A stretch of DNA of 9,141 nt from Hyphomicrobiales bacterium (GTDB taxonomy: Bacteria; Pseudomonadota; Alphaproteobacteria; Rhizobiales; UBA4765): positions 1 through 9,141 of the forward strand of contig JAIYEB010000053.1 of NCBI GenBank assembly GCA_027487195.1, given 5' to 3'. Made by a program: the position numbers and the translations under genes. Shown in pieces: positions 1-6,866 of the stretch. The notes under the pieces are model-generated. The model did not search any database and was not told the DNA's origin. It saw only the letters and a program-made list of their open reading frames with translations. How positions within the stretch are numbered: position 1 is the stretch's first letter; every line of letters begins with the position of its first letter.

Positions 1-1
1 C

Positions 2-844
2 GTTGCTGTCAACTTTGTCCTGAATGTTGAGGAAGGCGCCGAATACTCCATTGGCGATGGAGATGGGCGTTCGGAAAGCGCGCTGACAGAAGTTGCGGCT
101 GCTCGCGTGCCGCTGGGTGATCGCGATCTGGGTGCAGAGAGCATGTATGAGTATGGCGCACGAGCCGGTTTCTGGCGGCTCATGCGATTGTTTCGCGAGC
201 GCGGGCTACCGCTGACGGTTTTTGTCAGTGCGCTGGCGCTGGAACGAAACCTCGAAGCGGCACGCGCGATCCGCGAAGCCGGCCACGATGTCTGTTGCCA
301 TGGCTATCGCTGGATTGAGCATTATCGCCTCGACAAGGAAACCGAGCGCGCAGAAATCAAGAAAGCGCTGGCTTCGCTTGAGGCAACCCTTGGACAGCGC
401 CCAACCGGCTGGTACTCACGCTATGCGCCGAGCATCAACACGCGCGATCTGCTGATCGAAGCGGGCGGTTTCTTATACGATTCAGATAGTTATGCAGATG
501 ATTTGCCTTACTGGATACGGCTTCGCGATCGCCAGCAACTCGTCATTCCCTATTCGCTCGTGACCAATGACGCAAAGCTTGTGAATGCGGTCACAGACGG
601 CGACACGTTCTTCTCAATGCTGCGCGATGCGTTTGATACGCTCTGGGAGGAAGGACATGAGCGCCCGAAGATGATGAGCGTGGGCATGCATGGTCGCATT
701 CTTGGACAGCCGGCGCGGATCGCTGGGCTGAAGCGTTTTCTCGACTATGTTCAGGGCCGAGATCAGGTCTGGGTCTGCCAGCGCCTGGCAATTGCGCAGC
801 ATTGGACCAAACGCTTCCCGATGCTGGCTGTGAAGGCGGCGTAG
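2..844 (+). CDS. PuuE/allantoinase-like polysaccharide deacetylase family protein (5' end outside window)
   Basis: The reading frame is open from the left edge and gives 280 visible codons. Relatives of ~300 residues carry about 20-25 residues before the visible VAVNFVLNVEEGAEYS segment, so the true start lies just upstream. A GTG at 107 falls inside conserved sequence and is not a credible start. Family marks are the N-terminal VEEG stretch, SMYEYGARAGFWRL (140-181), HGYRW (299-313), GGFLYDSDSYADDLPYW (about 464-514) and MMSVGMHGR (671-697). These fit the NodB-fold branch containing PuuE allantoinases, which open allantoin or related cyclic amides in the cytoplasm, often without the usual metal site. 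The segment after the conserved GWY (407-433) reads SRYAPS, where the family usually has a TGR-like motif, so the substrate may differ. No signal peptide can be judged. It converges on the next gene. The family call is firm; allantoin as substrate is not. Confidence 0.88.
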   Translation, partial: VAVNFVLNVEEGAEYSIGDGDGRSESALTEVAAARVPLGDRDLGAESMYEYGARAGFWRLMRLFRERGLPLTVFVSALALERNLEAARAIREAGHDVCCHGYRWIEHYRLDKETERAEIKKALASLEATLGQRPTGWYSRYAPSINTRDLLIEAGGFLYDSDSYADDLPYWIRLRDRQQLVIPYSLVTNDAKLVNAVTDGDTFFSMLRDAFDTLWEEGHERPKMMSVGMHGRILGQPARIAGLKRFLDYVQGRDQVWVCQRLAIAQHWTKRFPMLAVKAA

Positions 845-885
845 GGTTCGTGACTTGGGCAACCCACACAAAGGCTTGAACGGTC

Positions 886-1737
886 CTATGCGATCAGTGC
901 CATCCGCGTAAGCCTGCTTGGCGTTCCTTCAGCGAGATAAAGCGTGCCGTCGCGCGCATCTCCCCAAAGCCCGTGCGCACCGTTGAGAACCGGTCGGCAA
1001 CGACCAAGCCGCGTGCCATCGGAGGAAAGGCAGGTCAGCGTTGGCACGGCGTCTGTCACGTAGAGACGACCGCTTGCATCGCCCCAGATGTCGGAGGGGC
1101 GATGAAACCCGGTCCAGATCGCTTCAAGCGCACCTTTCATATCGAAAACCTGCAGCCTGCTGTTTTCCCGGTCAGCGACAATGATCCTGTGATCAAGCGT
1201 CACCCAAACACCATGCGCTGTCATGAATTGCCCGGGACCGTGACCAATCTCTCCAAACGACCGGATATGGGACAGATTGGCGTTGAAGATGTGGATCTGC
1301 CCGTTCGCATAGCCATCGGCCACGACAATTGAGCCGTCGCTTGCAAAAGCAATGTCGCTTGGGTGATTAAAGGGCTGCAGCGGACCGTGACGCTTGCCAA
1401 GCCGGTTCAAGACATTTCCGTGCGCATCAAAGCAAACAATGCAGTGGGCATCGCGATCGACCACCCAGAACCGCCCTGAAGGATCGGTTGCAATCATGTG
1501 GGCGTCGGACAAGTCGCTTGCGCCAAAACTGCGCAAAAACTGACCTTGAGCAGACAAGACGACAACCGGATCGCTTCCCGCTTCGGTGTATGGGTCGGTT
1601 CTCAGGAGCAGTGCAACGTCGCCGTCTTTCGTCAGTGTGACGTCCGTCACCTTGCCGGGAACCGAATGAGTTCCCCAGGGGCGCTCGATTTGAAAGCGTC
1701 GTTCGCCAAGCGCAACGACCAGAGCTTCAGACTGCAT
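886..1737 (-). CDS. NHL-repeat beta-propeller protein, peptidyl-alpha-hydroxyglycine alpha-amidating lyase-like
   Basis: This 283-residue protein is built of repeated blades ending in patterns such as GRFWVVDRD, GSIVVADGY, HRIIVADRENSRLQVFD, GRLYVTD and GTLYLAEG, typical of NHL repeats folding as a six-bladed propeller. A His recurs at the same place in successive blades (residues 80, 125, 175, 212 and 255), as in HPSDIAF, AHGVWV, HRPSDIW and AHGLWG. Peptidyl-alpha-hydroxyglycine alpha-amidating lyases place metal-binding His residues at such positions, so a metal site in the central channel is plausible. Bacterial relatives are common and mostly uncharacterised, so lyase activity is not established. 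The N-terminus has no signal peptide, suggesting a cytoplasmic location. The start at 1737 is supported by AAGGA (complement of 1747-1751), 9 nt upstream. The gene diverges from the transporter operon and shares its 151-nt upstream region, so co-control is likely. Its catalytic role in the cluster is unknown. Confidence 0.85.
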   Translation of the reverse strand: MQSEALVVALGERRFQIERPWGTHSVPGKVTDVTLTKDGDVALLLRTDPYTEAGSDPVVVLSAQGQFLRSFGASDLSDAHMIATDPSGRFWVVDRDAHCIVCFDAHGNVLNRLGKRHGPLQPFNHPSDIAFASDGSIVVADGYANGQIHIFNANLSHIRSFGEIGHGPGQFMTAHGVWVTLDHRIIVADRENSRLQVFDMKGALEAIWTGFHRPSDIWGDASGRLYVTDAVPTLTCLSSDGTRLGRCRPVLNGAHGLWGDARDGTLYLAEGTPSRLTRMALIA

Positions 1738-1770
1738 CGTTGCCTGTCCTTCTTTTGGGCACGGCGCATG

Positions 1771-1799
1771 TTGACTCGGCTTGGGCAGTCTTGTCTATT
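1771..1799 (+). promoter_or_regulatory. Candidate sigma70-type promoter of the transporter operon
   Basis: TTGACT at 1771-1776 matches five of six -35 consensus bases. After exactly 17 nt, TCTATT at 1794-1799 matches four of six -10 bases. Transcription would start near 1806, leaving a leader of about 80 nt before the substrate-binding protein. It is the best promoter match I found in the divergent region. No equally good leftward promoter was found for the NHL gene. This is a motif match only. Confidence 0.55.
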
Positions 1800-1810
1800 T
1801 GTAATACAAA
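1798..1810. promoter_or_regulatory. Perfect 13-nt palindrome, probable GntR-family operator
   Basis: TTTGTAATACAAA has two perfect 6-nt arms around a central A. The core GTA-A-TAC fits the general GntR-family operator pattern GTM-N(0-1)-KAC. It overlaps the last two bases of the candidate -10 box and covers the expected start of transcription, where a bound repressor would block RNA polymerase. Regulators of the FCD/GntR type often control peptide and sugar-acid importers in alphaproteobacteria (family knowledge). No regulator gene is present in this window, so the cognate protein is unknown. It lies between divergent genes and could affect both. Confidence 0.5.
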
Positions 1811-1825
1811 CTTTGTGGCGGATTG

Positions 1826-1858
1826 CTGACGGCTGGTTCGACATCGCGAACTGGTCAG
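1826..1858 (+). promoter_or_regulatory. Possible stem-loop in the operon's 5' leader
   Basis: Inner arms GTTCG (1836-1840) and CGAAC (1847-1851) pair around a 6-nt loop. They can be flanked either by further G-U and G-C pairs (1831-1835 with 1852-1856) or by outer arms CTGAC (1826-1830) and GTCAG (1854-1858). There is no U-tract, so it is not a terminator. It lies between the predicted transcription start and the ribosome binding site, and could affect mRNA stability or translation. No known riboswitch class was recognised. Confidence 0.3.
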
Positions 1859-1876
1859 TTTGGGCCACATGTACCC

Positions 1877-1883
1877 AAGGGGG
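1877..1883 (+). promoter_or_regulatory. Ribosome binding site of the substrate-binding protein
   Basis: AAGGGGG lies 5 nt before the ATG at 1889 and fixes that start. The frame is open further upstream to an ATG at 1823, but using it would put 22 polar residues in front of a clean signal peptide. Confidence 0.65.
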
Positions 1884-1888
1884 TTGTC

Positions 1889-3511
1889 ATGATTTTTTCG
1901 CGACGCAGTGCCTCAGCAATGGTTGCAAGCCTCGCCATGGGGCTGCTTTCGACCTCGGCAATCGCCCAGACGCCAACGCCCACACCTGGTGGAAACCTGA
2001 CGATTGCCTGGCGCGCCAATCAGGAGCCTGCGTCACTTGATGGGCATATTGATCCGTTCCAGTCGACCTGGCTGTTCAACTCGTTTGTTGCCGACCCGCT
2101 GGTGGTTCTCGATGGCGAGGCGAAGTACCGCCCGGCCTTAGCCACCGCTTGGGAGGTCAACGCCGATGGAACGGTCTGGACGTTCAGGTTGAGGGCAGGG
2201 GTCCGGTTCCAGGATGGGACCCCGTTCAATGCCGCCGCTGTCAAATACAATATCGAGCGCATTATGGCGCCGGCCACAGCCTCAAAGCAGCTTGCAAGTG
2301 AGCTTGGCCCGATCCGTTCAATCGATCTCGTCGATGATCTGACCATTCGGCTGAACTACCCCCAGCCCTGGGTGACGCTGCTGGATGGCTTGCGCCGCAT
2401 GCCGATCTGGTCGCCAACGGCCGCAGAGCGCTTTGGGCTGCAGGAATTCCAGCGAAATCTCGTTGGCACAGGCCCGTTCACGTTGGGTGAGTGGGTCAAG
2501 AACGACCGCATGGTGTTTCGCCGTTGGGCTGATTATGGCGGCTGGAACCCGATGTCGACGCATCAAGGCCCCGCCTATCTCGATCAGGTCACCGTTCGTT
2601 TCATTGGCGAGAATGCCGTGTTGAACGAGGCGGTGCGCGCTGGAACAACGCTCGTTGGCTTTTCGCTGACCCCTGACAGTCGCGAGATCTACAACAACCG
2701 CCCGAACTTCCGGTTCATGTCGCTCGGCCAATCCGGCACAGGGCTTCAGCAGGTCATGAACATCCGCCGGCCGCCGCTGAGCGATCTGCGCGTGCGTCAG
2801 GCGCTGCTCTTTGCCCGCGACATGCCAGCCATCAACCGTCTCCTGTATGATGGCACCTACATTGCCTCGGACGGACCGCTCGACAATGTGCATCGCTGCT
2901 TCTGGCCAGGCGCAACCGCCATGTATGCGCCAAACGCTGACCGCGCCCGCCAACTGCTTGATGAAGCGGGATGGCGCGTTGTCCAGGGCCAGCCGATCCG
3001 CCAATCGCGCGGCGTCGAAGGTGTGCCGGACGGCACGCCGCTACGTGTGCGCTGGACGACCATTCACCATCGCGAAATCGGCGAGGCGCTCCAGTCGCAG
3101 TATCGCCGGTTGGGGATTGATCTGCAGGTTGAACAGGTTCCGGGCCCGATCCAGCTTGATCGCGTCAATCGCCGTGACTTCGACCTGATGTTCCTGCGCC
3201 AGCGCTCGCCTGATCCTGTGATCCTTGATCAGGTCTGGAACTCGCGCTGGGATCAGCCCGGCGGCTGGGCCTGGACGGGGTTCAAGAACGACGAGCTTGA
3301 CCGTGTCGTTGGCCAGCTTCGCGTTGTTGGAGACGATACGCGCCGGTGCGAGATCGCCAAGCAGGCGCAGGAAATCCTGATGCGCAACGCCGTGATGCTG
3401 CCGACCCTGTCCGAGCCGGTGTTCATTGCAATGTCGCCGCGGGTGCAGAACTTCCAGATGGGCTCGGAAGGCAACTGGTTCTTCCTGCATTCGACCTGGA
3501 TCCAGCGCTAG
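1889..3511 (+). CDS. ABC transporter periplasmic substrate-binding protein, SBP family 5 (DppA/OppA-like)
   Basis: This 540-residue protein is the ligand-binding part of a peptide/nickel/opine-type importer and is expected in the periplasm. Residues 1-26 form a Sec signal peptide: basic start MIFSRR, hydrophobic core, and AIA followed by Gln as the probable signal peptidase I site. A short Thr-Pro linker (TPTPTPGG) follows, then the mature start GGNLTIAW. Residues ~78-102 (AKYRPALATAWEVNADGTVW and on) match the family-5 signature, and the length is normal for the family. No lipobox Cys is seen. Members bind di- and oligopeptides, opines, glycosides, nickel chelates or amides, so the ligand cannot be read from the sequence. 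It is the first gene of the rightward operon, 70 nt before the permease, with a strong hairpin in the gap. A GntR-type palindrome at its promoter suggests substrate-induced expression. Confidence 0.93.
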   Translation: MIFSRRSASAMVASLAMGLLSTSAIAQTPTPTPGGNLTIAWRANQEPASLDGHIDPFQSTWLFNSFVADPLVVLDGEAKYRPALATAWEVNADGTVWTFRLRAGVRFQDGTPFNAAAVKYNIERIMAPATASKQLASELGPIRSIDLVDDLTIRLNYPQPWVTLLDGLRRMPIWSPTAAERFGLQEFQRNLVGTGPFTLGEWVKNDRMVFRRWADYGGWNPMSTHQGPAYLDQVTVRFIGENAVLNEAVRAGTTLVGFSLTPDSREIYNNRPNFRFMSLGQSGTGLQQVMNIRRPPLSDLRVRQALLFARDMPAINRLLYDGTYIASDGPLDNVHRCFWPGATAMYAPNADRARQLLDEAGWRVVQGQPIRQSRGVEGVPDGTPLRVRWTTIHHREIGEALQSQYRRLGIDLQVEQVPGPIQLDRVNRRDFDLMFLRQRSPDPVILDQVWNSRWDQPGGWAWTGFKNDELDRVVGQLRVVGDDTRRCEIAKQAQEILMRNAVMLPTLSEPVFIAMSPRVQNFQMGSEGNWFFLHSTWIQR

Positions 3512-3525
3512 GACTTACAAAGCGC

Positions 3526-3553
3526 CTGACGCGCGCTCCAAGGCGTGCGTCAG
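3526..3553 (+). promoter_or_regulatory. Strong intercistronic hairpin between binding protein and permease genes
   Basis: Bases 3526-3537 pair with 3542-3553 in an unbroken 12-bp stem, ten Watson-Crick and two G-U pairs, closed by the tetraloop CCAA. It starts 14 nt after the stop codon of the binding protein. No run of T follows, so it is not a classical intrinsic terminator. In many binding-protein-dependent transport operons (malE-malF is the classic case) such structures protect the upstream message from 3' exonucleases, so that more binding protein than permease is made. That role is inferred here. Confidence 0.65.
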
Positions 3554-3570
3554 CTACGACCCAACCAGTC

Positions 3571-3576
3571 AAGGAG
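3571..3576 (+). promoter_or_regulatory. Ribosome binding site of the first permease
   Basis: AAGGAG lies 5 nt before the ATG at 3582 and decides this start. The frame stays open upstream to 3426, but that stretch overlaps the end of the binding-protein gene and encodes Arg- and Ser-rich sequence unlike any permease N-terminus. Confidence 0.75.
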
Positions 3577-3581
3577 CCCGG

Positions 3582-4514
3582 ATGGGCCGCTACATTGCCA
3601 ACCGCCTGGCCCAGCTGATCCCGGTCCTGTTCCTGATATCGGTGATCGTGTTCGGAATCCTGCATGCGCTGCCAGGCGATCCGGCGGAACTGATCCTGCA
3701 AGGGGCCGAAGGCGGCGCACCACCAGAGCGGCTTCGTGAGCTGAAGACGCAGATGGGGCTCGATGATCCGCTGATCGTGCAGTACCTGCGCTTTGCCGGC
3801 GGCGCGCTTGTGGGTGATCTTGGGGAATCCATCCGGTTTCGAACGAGTGTGACCGGCCTTATTCTCGACCGGCTCTGGTACACGGTCGAACTCGCCCTTG
3901 CCGGGCTACTGGTTGCGCTTTTGATTGGGGTGCCGCTCGGCATGATCGCTGCGGTTCGCCAGAACAGCTGGGTCGACACGCTTGCCATGAGCGTTGCCTA
4001 TGTCGGCGCTTCAATGCCGGTGTTCTGGTTTGGATTGATCCTGATCCTGACCTTTTCTTTCACCTTCTCGTGGTTTCCGCCGGCCGGCGCTGATGGTCTG
4101 ATTTCGCTTGTGCTGCCGGCGATAACCCTTGGATTCGTCTCGGCTGGCCTGATCTCGCGCCTCGTTCGCTCATCGATGATTGAGGTGCTGGGTGAGGACT
4201 ATATCCGCACCAGCCGCGCAAAGGGCATGTCGGAGCGCCTTGTGCTGTGGCGGCATGGCTTTCGAAATGCGCTGATCCCGGTTGTCACCATGGTCGGCCT
4301 GACATTTGGCGGAATGCTGGCCGGTGCGGTTGTGACCGAGACGGTGTTCTCGCGCCCTGGTCTTGGCCGGCTTGTGGTCAGCGCAATCCTGACGAAGGAT
4401 TACCCGCTGGTTCAAGGCTGCGTGCTGTTTCTTGCGGTGCTCTACCTCAGCGTCAATCTCGTCGTCGACATTCTCTATGCCTGGCTTGATCCGCGGATCC
4501 GCTATGCGAAGTGA
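3582..4514 (+). CDS. ABC transporter permease, DppB/OppB type
   Basis: This 310-residue inner-membrane subunit forms half of the translocation channel of a peptide-type importer. It opens with the family's usual MGRYIANRLAQLIPVLFLIS, a first membrane segment at ~9-29, followed by the HALPGDPAE motif and a periplasmic loop containing LGESIRFRTSV. Further hydrophobic segments lie at about 101-123, 135-160, 174-192, 231-253 and 277-300. The cytoplasmic EAA-type loop is at ~201-232 (EVLGEDYIRTSRAKGMSERL, then FRNALIP), where the ATPase docks. It ends with the common WLDPRIRY. Length and topology are normal. The last 11 nt overlap the start of the second permease. It should work with the binding protein upstream and the DppC-type partner downstream. 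The substrate is unknown. Confidence 0.93.
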   Translation: MGRYIANRLAQLIPVLFLISVIVFGILHALPGDPAELILQGAEGGAPPERLRELKTQMGLDDPLIVQYLRFAGGALVGDLGESIRFRTSVTGLILDRLWYTVELALAGLLVALLIGVPLGMIAAVRQNSWVDTLAMSVAYVGASMPVFWFGLILILTFSFTFSWFPPAGADGLISLVLPAITLGFVSAGLISRLVRSSMIEVLGEDYIRTSRAKGMSERLVLWRHGFRNALIPVVTMVGLTFGGMLAGAVVTETVFSRPGLGRLVVSAILTKDYPLVQGCVLFLAVLYLSVNLVVDILYAWLDPRIRYAK

Positions 4515-5406
4515 GCCAGACCTTGCGCCGGTCCTGGCAAGCCCTGCCGAAGAGACAGCGCTGCCTTCCCAGCGCATGCGCGCGCTGCAGCGCTTCCTGA
4601 GAAACCCCGGAGCCGTTGTTGGCGCCGGCGTTCTTGGGTTCTGGCTTGTGGTTGCGGTCATCTCGCCGTTTCTGGTGCCCTATGATCCAACCGACACGGT
4701 TGGCCTTGCGCGCCAGGCCCCGTCGGCAGAATTCTGGTTTGGAACCGATACGCTTGGCCGCGACGTGTTTTCGCGGGTTCTGGTCGGCTCGCAGATTTCG
4801 CTTCAGCTCGGCCTCATCAGCATTGGCCTTGGGGCTGTGCCGGGTGTGACCATGGGGCTTGTTGCCGGCTATTTCGGCGGGCTCACAGATGCTGTGATTT
4901 CGCGTTTCGTCGATGCCTTGCTGGCGTTTCCGTCGATCCTTCTGGCGCTTGTGATTATCGCGGCGCTTGGGCCGAACCTGCAGAACGTGATGATTGCGGT
5001 CGGGATTGGCACCGTGCCGCTTTACGCGCGTCTCGTGCGCGGCAGTGTGCTTGCGGTCAAGCAGCTGCCCTATGTCGAGGCCGCAAGAGTGGTCGGCAAT
5101 CCCGCCTGGCGCATCATGTTCCGCCATGTCCTTGCCAATGCCTATGCACCGATTGTGGTGCTGTCGACGCTCCAGGTTGGCAATGCCATCCTGATTGGCT
5201 CTGGCCTGTCGTTTCTTGGGCTTGGCGCCCAACCACCAACACCGGAATGGGGTCTGATGTCGGCCGAAGGGCGCGATGTGCTTCGCCGCGCCTGGTGGAT
5301 TTCGACCTTTCCAGGTGTTGCCATCCTGTCTGTGGTTGTCGCCTGCAATCTCGTTGGCGACGGGCTTCGATCCGCGCTTGATCCGCGCATGCGTGTGGAT
5401 GGCTAG
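4504..5406 (+). CDS. ABC transporter permease, DppC/OppC type
   Basis: This 300-residue second channel subunit has a ~30-residue cytoplasmic N-terminus, then FLRNPGAVVGAGVLGFWLVV as first membrane segment (~31-55). The family hallmark FWFGTDTLGRDVFSR is at ~77-91, and several more hydrophobic segments follow. The EAA loop at ~190-215 reads LPYVEAARVVGNPAWRIMFR plus HVLANAYAP. The C-terminus, GLRSALDPRMRVDG, is typical. The ATG at 4504 overlaps the preceding gene by 11 nt and has no clear Shine-Dalgarno sequence, so translation is probably coupled to the first permease, which suits 1:1 assembly. An in-frame extension to 4432 would run back into the first permease and adds nothing family-like. 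The two ATPases that normally follow in this family are not next; unrelated catabolic genes are. Confidence 0.93.
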   Translation: MRSEPDLAPVLASPAEETALPSQRMRALQRFLRNPGAVVGAGVLGFWLVVAVISPFLVPYDPTDTVGLARQAPSAEFWFGTDTLGRDVFSRVLVGSQISLQLGLISIGLGAVPGVTMGLVAGYFGGLTDAVISRFVDALLAFPSILLALVIIAALGPNLQNVMIAVGIGTVPLYARLVRGSVLAVKQLPYVEAARVVGNPAWRIMFRHVLANAYAPIVVLSTLQVGNAILIGSGLSFLGLGAQPPTPEWGLMSAEGRDVLRRAWWISTFPGVAILSVVVACNLVGDGLRSALDPRMRVDG

Positions 5407-5430
5407 ACCGGCAATGCTGAGGATATCGAT

Positions 5431-6855
5431 ATGAGTACTCCCCTGATTGGCATTCAGGTCTCCCCGATCAGCTTCGTCGATGAAGGCGTGGACGCGTGCC
5501 TCGACACGCTTCAGCAGCGGTGCGGCATCAACACATTGATGATCGGCACGATTTCCTGGCTTGGCCTCAAGGTTGGCCGGCGTATCAGCCATGCGCTTGA
5601 GGGCTGGCCTGACCATGGTGTGGCGAAGCCCTACACCATGCGCGGGGGCTCATATCTCAACGTGCGCCCGAAATACTACAGCCGGACCTCGATCAAGGAT
5701 TTCCGCTCCACCGACCCGGAGATGGCCGGCAAGGACGTGCTCGACATGGTGATCCCCGCTGCGAAAAAGCGCGGCATGAAGGTGATCCCGGAGTTCATGG
5801 AGCCGCTGTTCAAGTATGCAGGCCATGGATCTGCCGCTGCAGTCGACATCCCGAACATGCCGCAATGCATGGAAGTCGATGTCTATGGTCGGGTGTCCGG
5901 CGAGCCGTGCACCTCAAACCCGGACTACAGGCTCTGGTGGCACGGCATCACGGAAGAACATTGCCGCGAGTATGACATTGACGGGATCATGTGGTGCAAC
6001 GAGCGAAACTCCCCGCTCGACCGGATGATGCAGGGACAGGCTCCGGGTTGTTTCTGCGCACATTGCCGGCATGAAGCCGTGGAGCGTGGCATTGATGTCG
6101 AGCGGGTACGGCGCGCCTTCCTGCCGGTTGCGGCCTATTTCGAAAGCGTCAGGGCGGGTGAGCCGCAGGTCGATGGCGCGTTCATTGGCTTCCTGCGCGT
6201 CCTCCTGCAAAACCCGGAAGTGCTTCTTTGGGAACGGTTCTGGCTGGAGCGCTCAAAAGACCTTGATGCTGAACTCTACGGCATCGTGAAGTGGTGCAAT
6301 CCCAAGCTTTCGTTTGGCCTCAACGTCTGGAACCGCAACCACTTTAATCCCATCCGCAAGGCGCAATGGGCCTGGGAAGAGCAGACAAGATGGTGCGATT
6401 GGGTCAAGCCCATCACCTACCAGCATCAAGCCGGCGAAGTGTTCATGAAAGAGATGGGCTTCTTCGGCTCCACTCTCTTGCGCGACTTCACAAGCTCCGA
6501 GTTTGTCCCGGCCATGTATGCGCTGCTGGGCTTGAAAGAAGCCCCTGCTGATCAGGTCATTTCGGCAGGAATGGATCCCGATACGTACGTTTTTGGCCAA
6601 TGTGCGGATGCGGTGCGTGGCGTTGCAGGCAAGGCCAAGGTCTACATGGGCATTGGCGTTGATGCGCCGCGCGTGCGCGCAGATCAGGCGCAATGCACGC
6701 CCGATATAGTGCATCGCAGCGTCCATGCCACGTTTCGCGCAGGCGGCGAGGGGATTGTCTACTCGCCCAACTATGCCGGCATGAACCTGACAAACCTCGA
6801 TGGTGGCGCAAAGGCGCTCGAAGAACTCGGCTTCAAGCCGCGTTCACACGCTTAA
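5431..6855 (+). CDS. Uncharacterised 474-residue probable TIM-barrel protein, glycoside hydrolase-like
   Basis: I do not recognise a named family. The sequence looks like a (beta/alpha)8 barrel with strand-like stretches in order: LIGIQVSPI near the N-terminus, INTLMIG, MKVIPEF, IDGIMWCNE, LSFGLNVW, WVKPITYQ, KVYMGIGVD and GIVYSPNY near the C-terminus. Acidic residues at strand ends, Glu121 and Glu124 (PEFMEP) and Glu191 (WCNER), are candidate catalytic residues. Cys207, Cys209 and Cys212 (GCFCAHCR, followed by RGID) form a cluster seen in GH42-like and other glycosidase-like barrels, where it binds zinc or stabilises structure. No signal peptide or membrane segment is visible, so it should act in the cytoplasm on imported material. 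TGAGGA at 5418-5423, 7 nt before the ATG, supports the start; the gap to the permease is 24 nt. The barrel and hydrolase ideas come from pattern reading; another barrel enzyme class is possible. Confidence 0.6.
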   Translation: MSTPLIGIQVSPISFVDEGVDACLDTLQQRCGINTLMIGTISWLGLKVGRRISHALEGWPDHGVAKPYTMRGGSYLNVRPKYYSRTSIKDFRSTDPEMAGKDVLDMVIPAAKKRGMKVIPEFMEPLFKYAGHGSAAAVDIPNMPQCMEVDVYGRVSGEPCTSNPDYRLWWHGITEEHCREYDIDGIMWCNERNSPLDRMMQGQAPGCFCAHCRHEAVERGIDVERVRRAFLPVAAYFESVRAGEPQVDGAFIGFLRVLLQNPEVLLWERFWLERSKDLDAELYGIVKWCNPKLSFGLNVWNRNHFNPIRKAQWAWEEQTRWCDWVKPITYQHQAGEVFMKEMGFFGSTLLRDFTSSEFVPAMYALLGLKEAPADQVISAGMDPDTYVFGQCADAVRGVAGKAKVYMGIGVDAPRVRADQAQCTPDIVHRSVHATFRAGGEGIVYSPNYAGMNLTNLDGGAKALEELGFKPRSHA

Positions 6856-6861
6856 GGGAGG
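6854..6861 (+). promoter_or_regulatory. Ribosome binding site of the amidohydrolase
   Basis: AAGGGAGG overlaps the stop codon of the preceding gene and lies 5 nt before the ATG at 6867. It rules out the longer in-frame start at 6693, which would add 58 residues read out of frame from the upstream gene. Confidence 0.8.
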
Positions 6862-6866
6862 CTCGA

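Noticed and set aside
107..109. GTG at 107 as start of the deacetylase
   Set aside because: The conserved N-terminal VEEG region is encoded upstream in the same frame, so the gene starts outside the window.
844..865. GGGTT/AACCC inverted repeat between the two convergent genes, considered as a terminator
   Set aside because: Only 5 bp of stem with a 12-nt loop and no T-tract on either strand; too weak to call.
1801..1888. Leftward promoter for the NHL gene
   Set aside because: I searched the minus strand of the divergent region for -35/-10 pairs at 16-18 nt spacing and found none with more than weak matches.
2318..3490. Minus-strand open frames of 228 and 149 codons inside the binding-protein gene
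   Set aside because: They lie wholly within a full-length family-5 binding protein and have no protein-like features.
5219..5231. GGGC-TTGGC-GCCC inverted repeat
   Set aside because: It lies inside the second permease, has only four pairs, and falls in the conserved FLGLGAQPP coding segment; coding constraint explains it.
4453..5616. A 387-codon open frame on the minus strand opposite the second permease and the start of the barrel gene
   Set aside because: The translation is polar, rich in His, Arg and Asn, with no domain pattern. It mirrors a well-supported permease and is a typical shadow frame of high-GC coding DNA.
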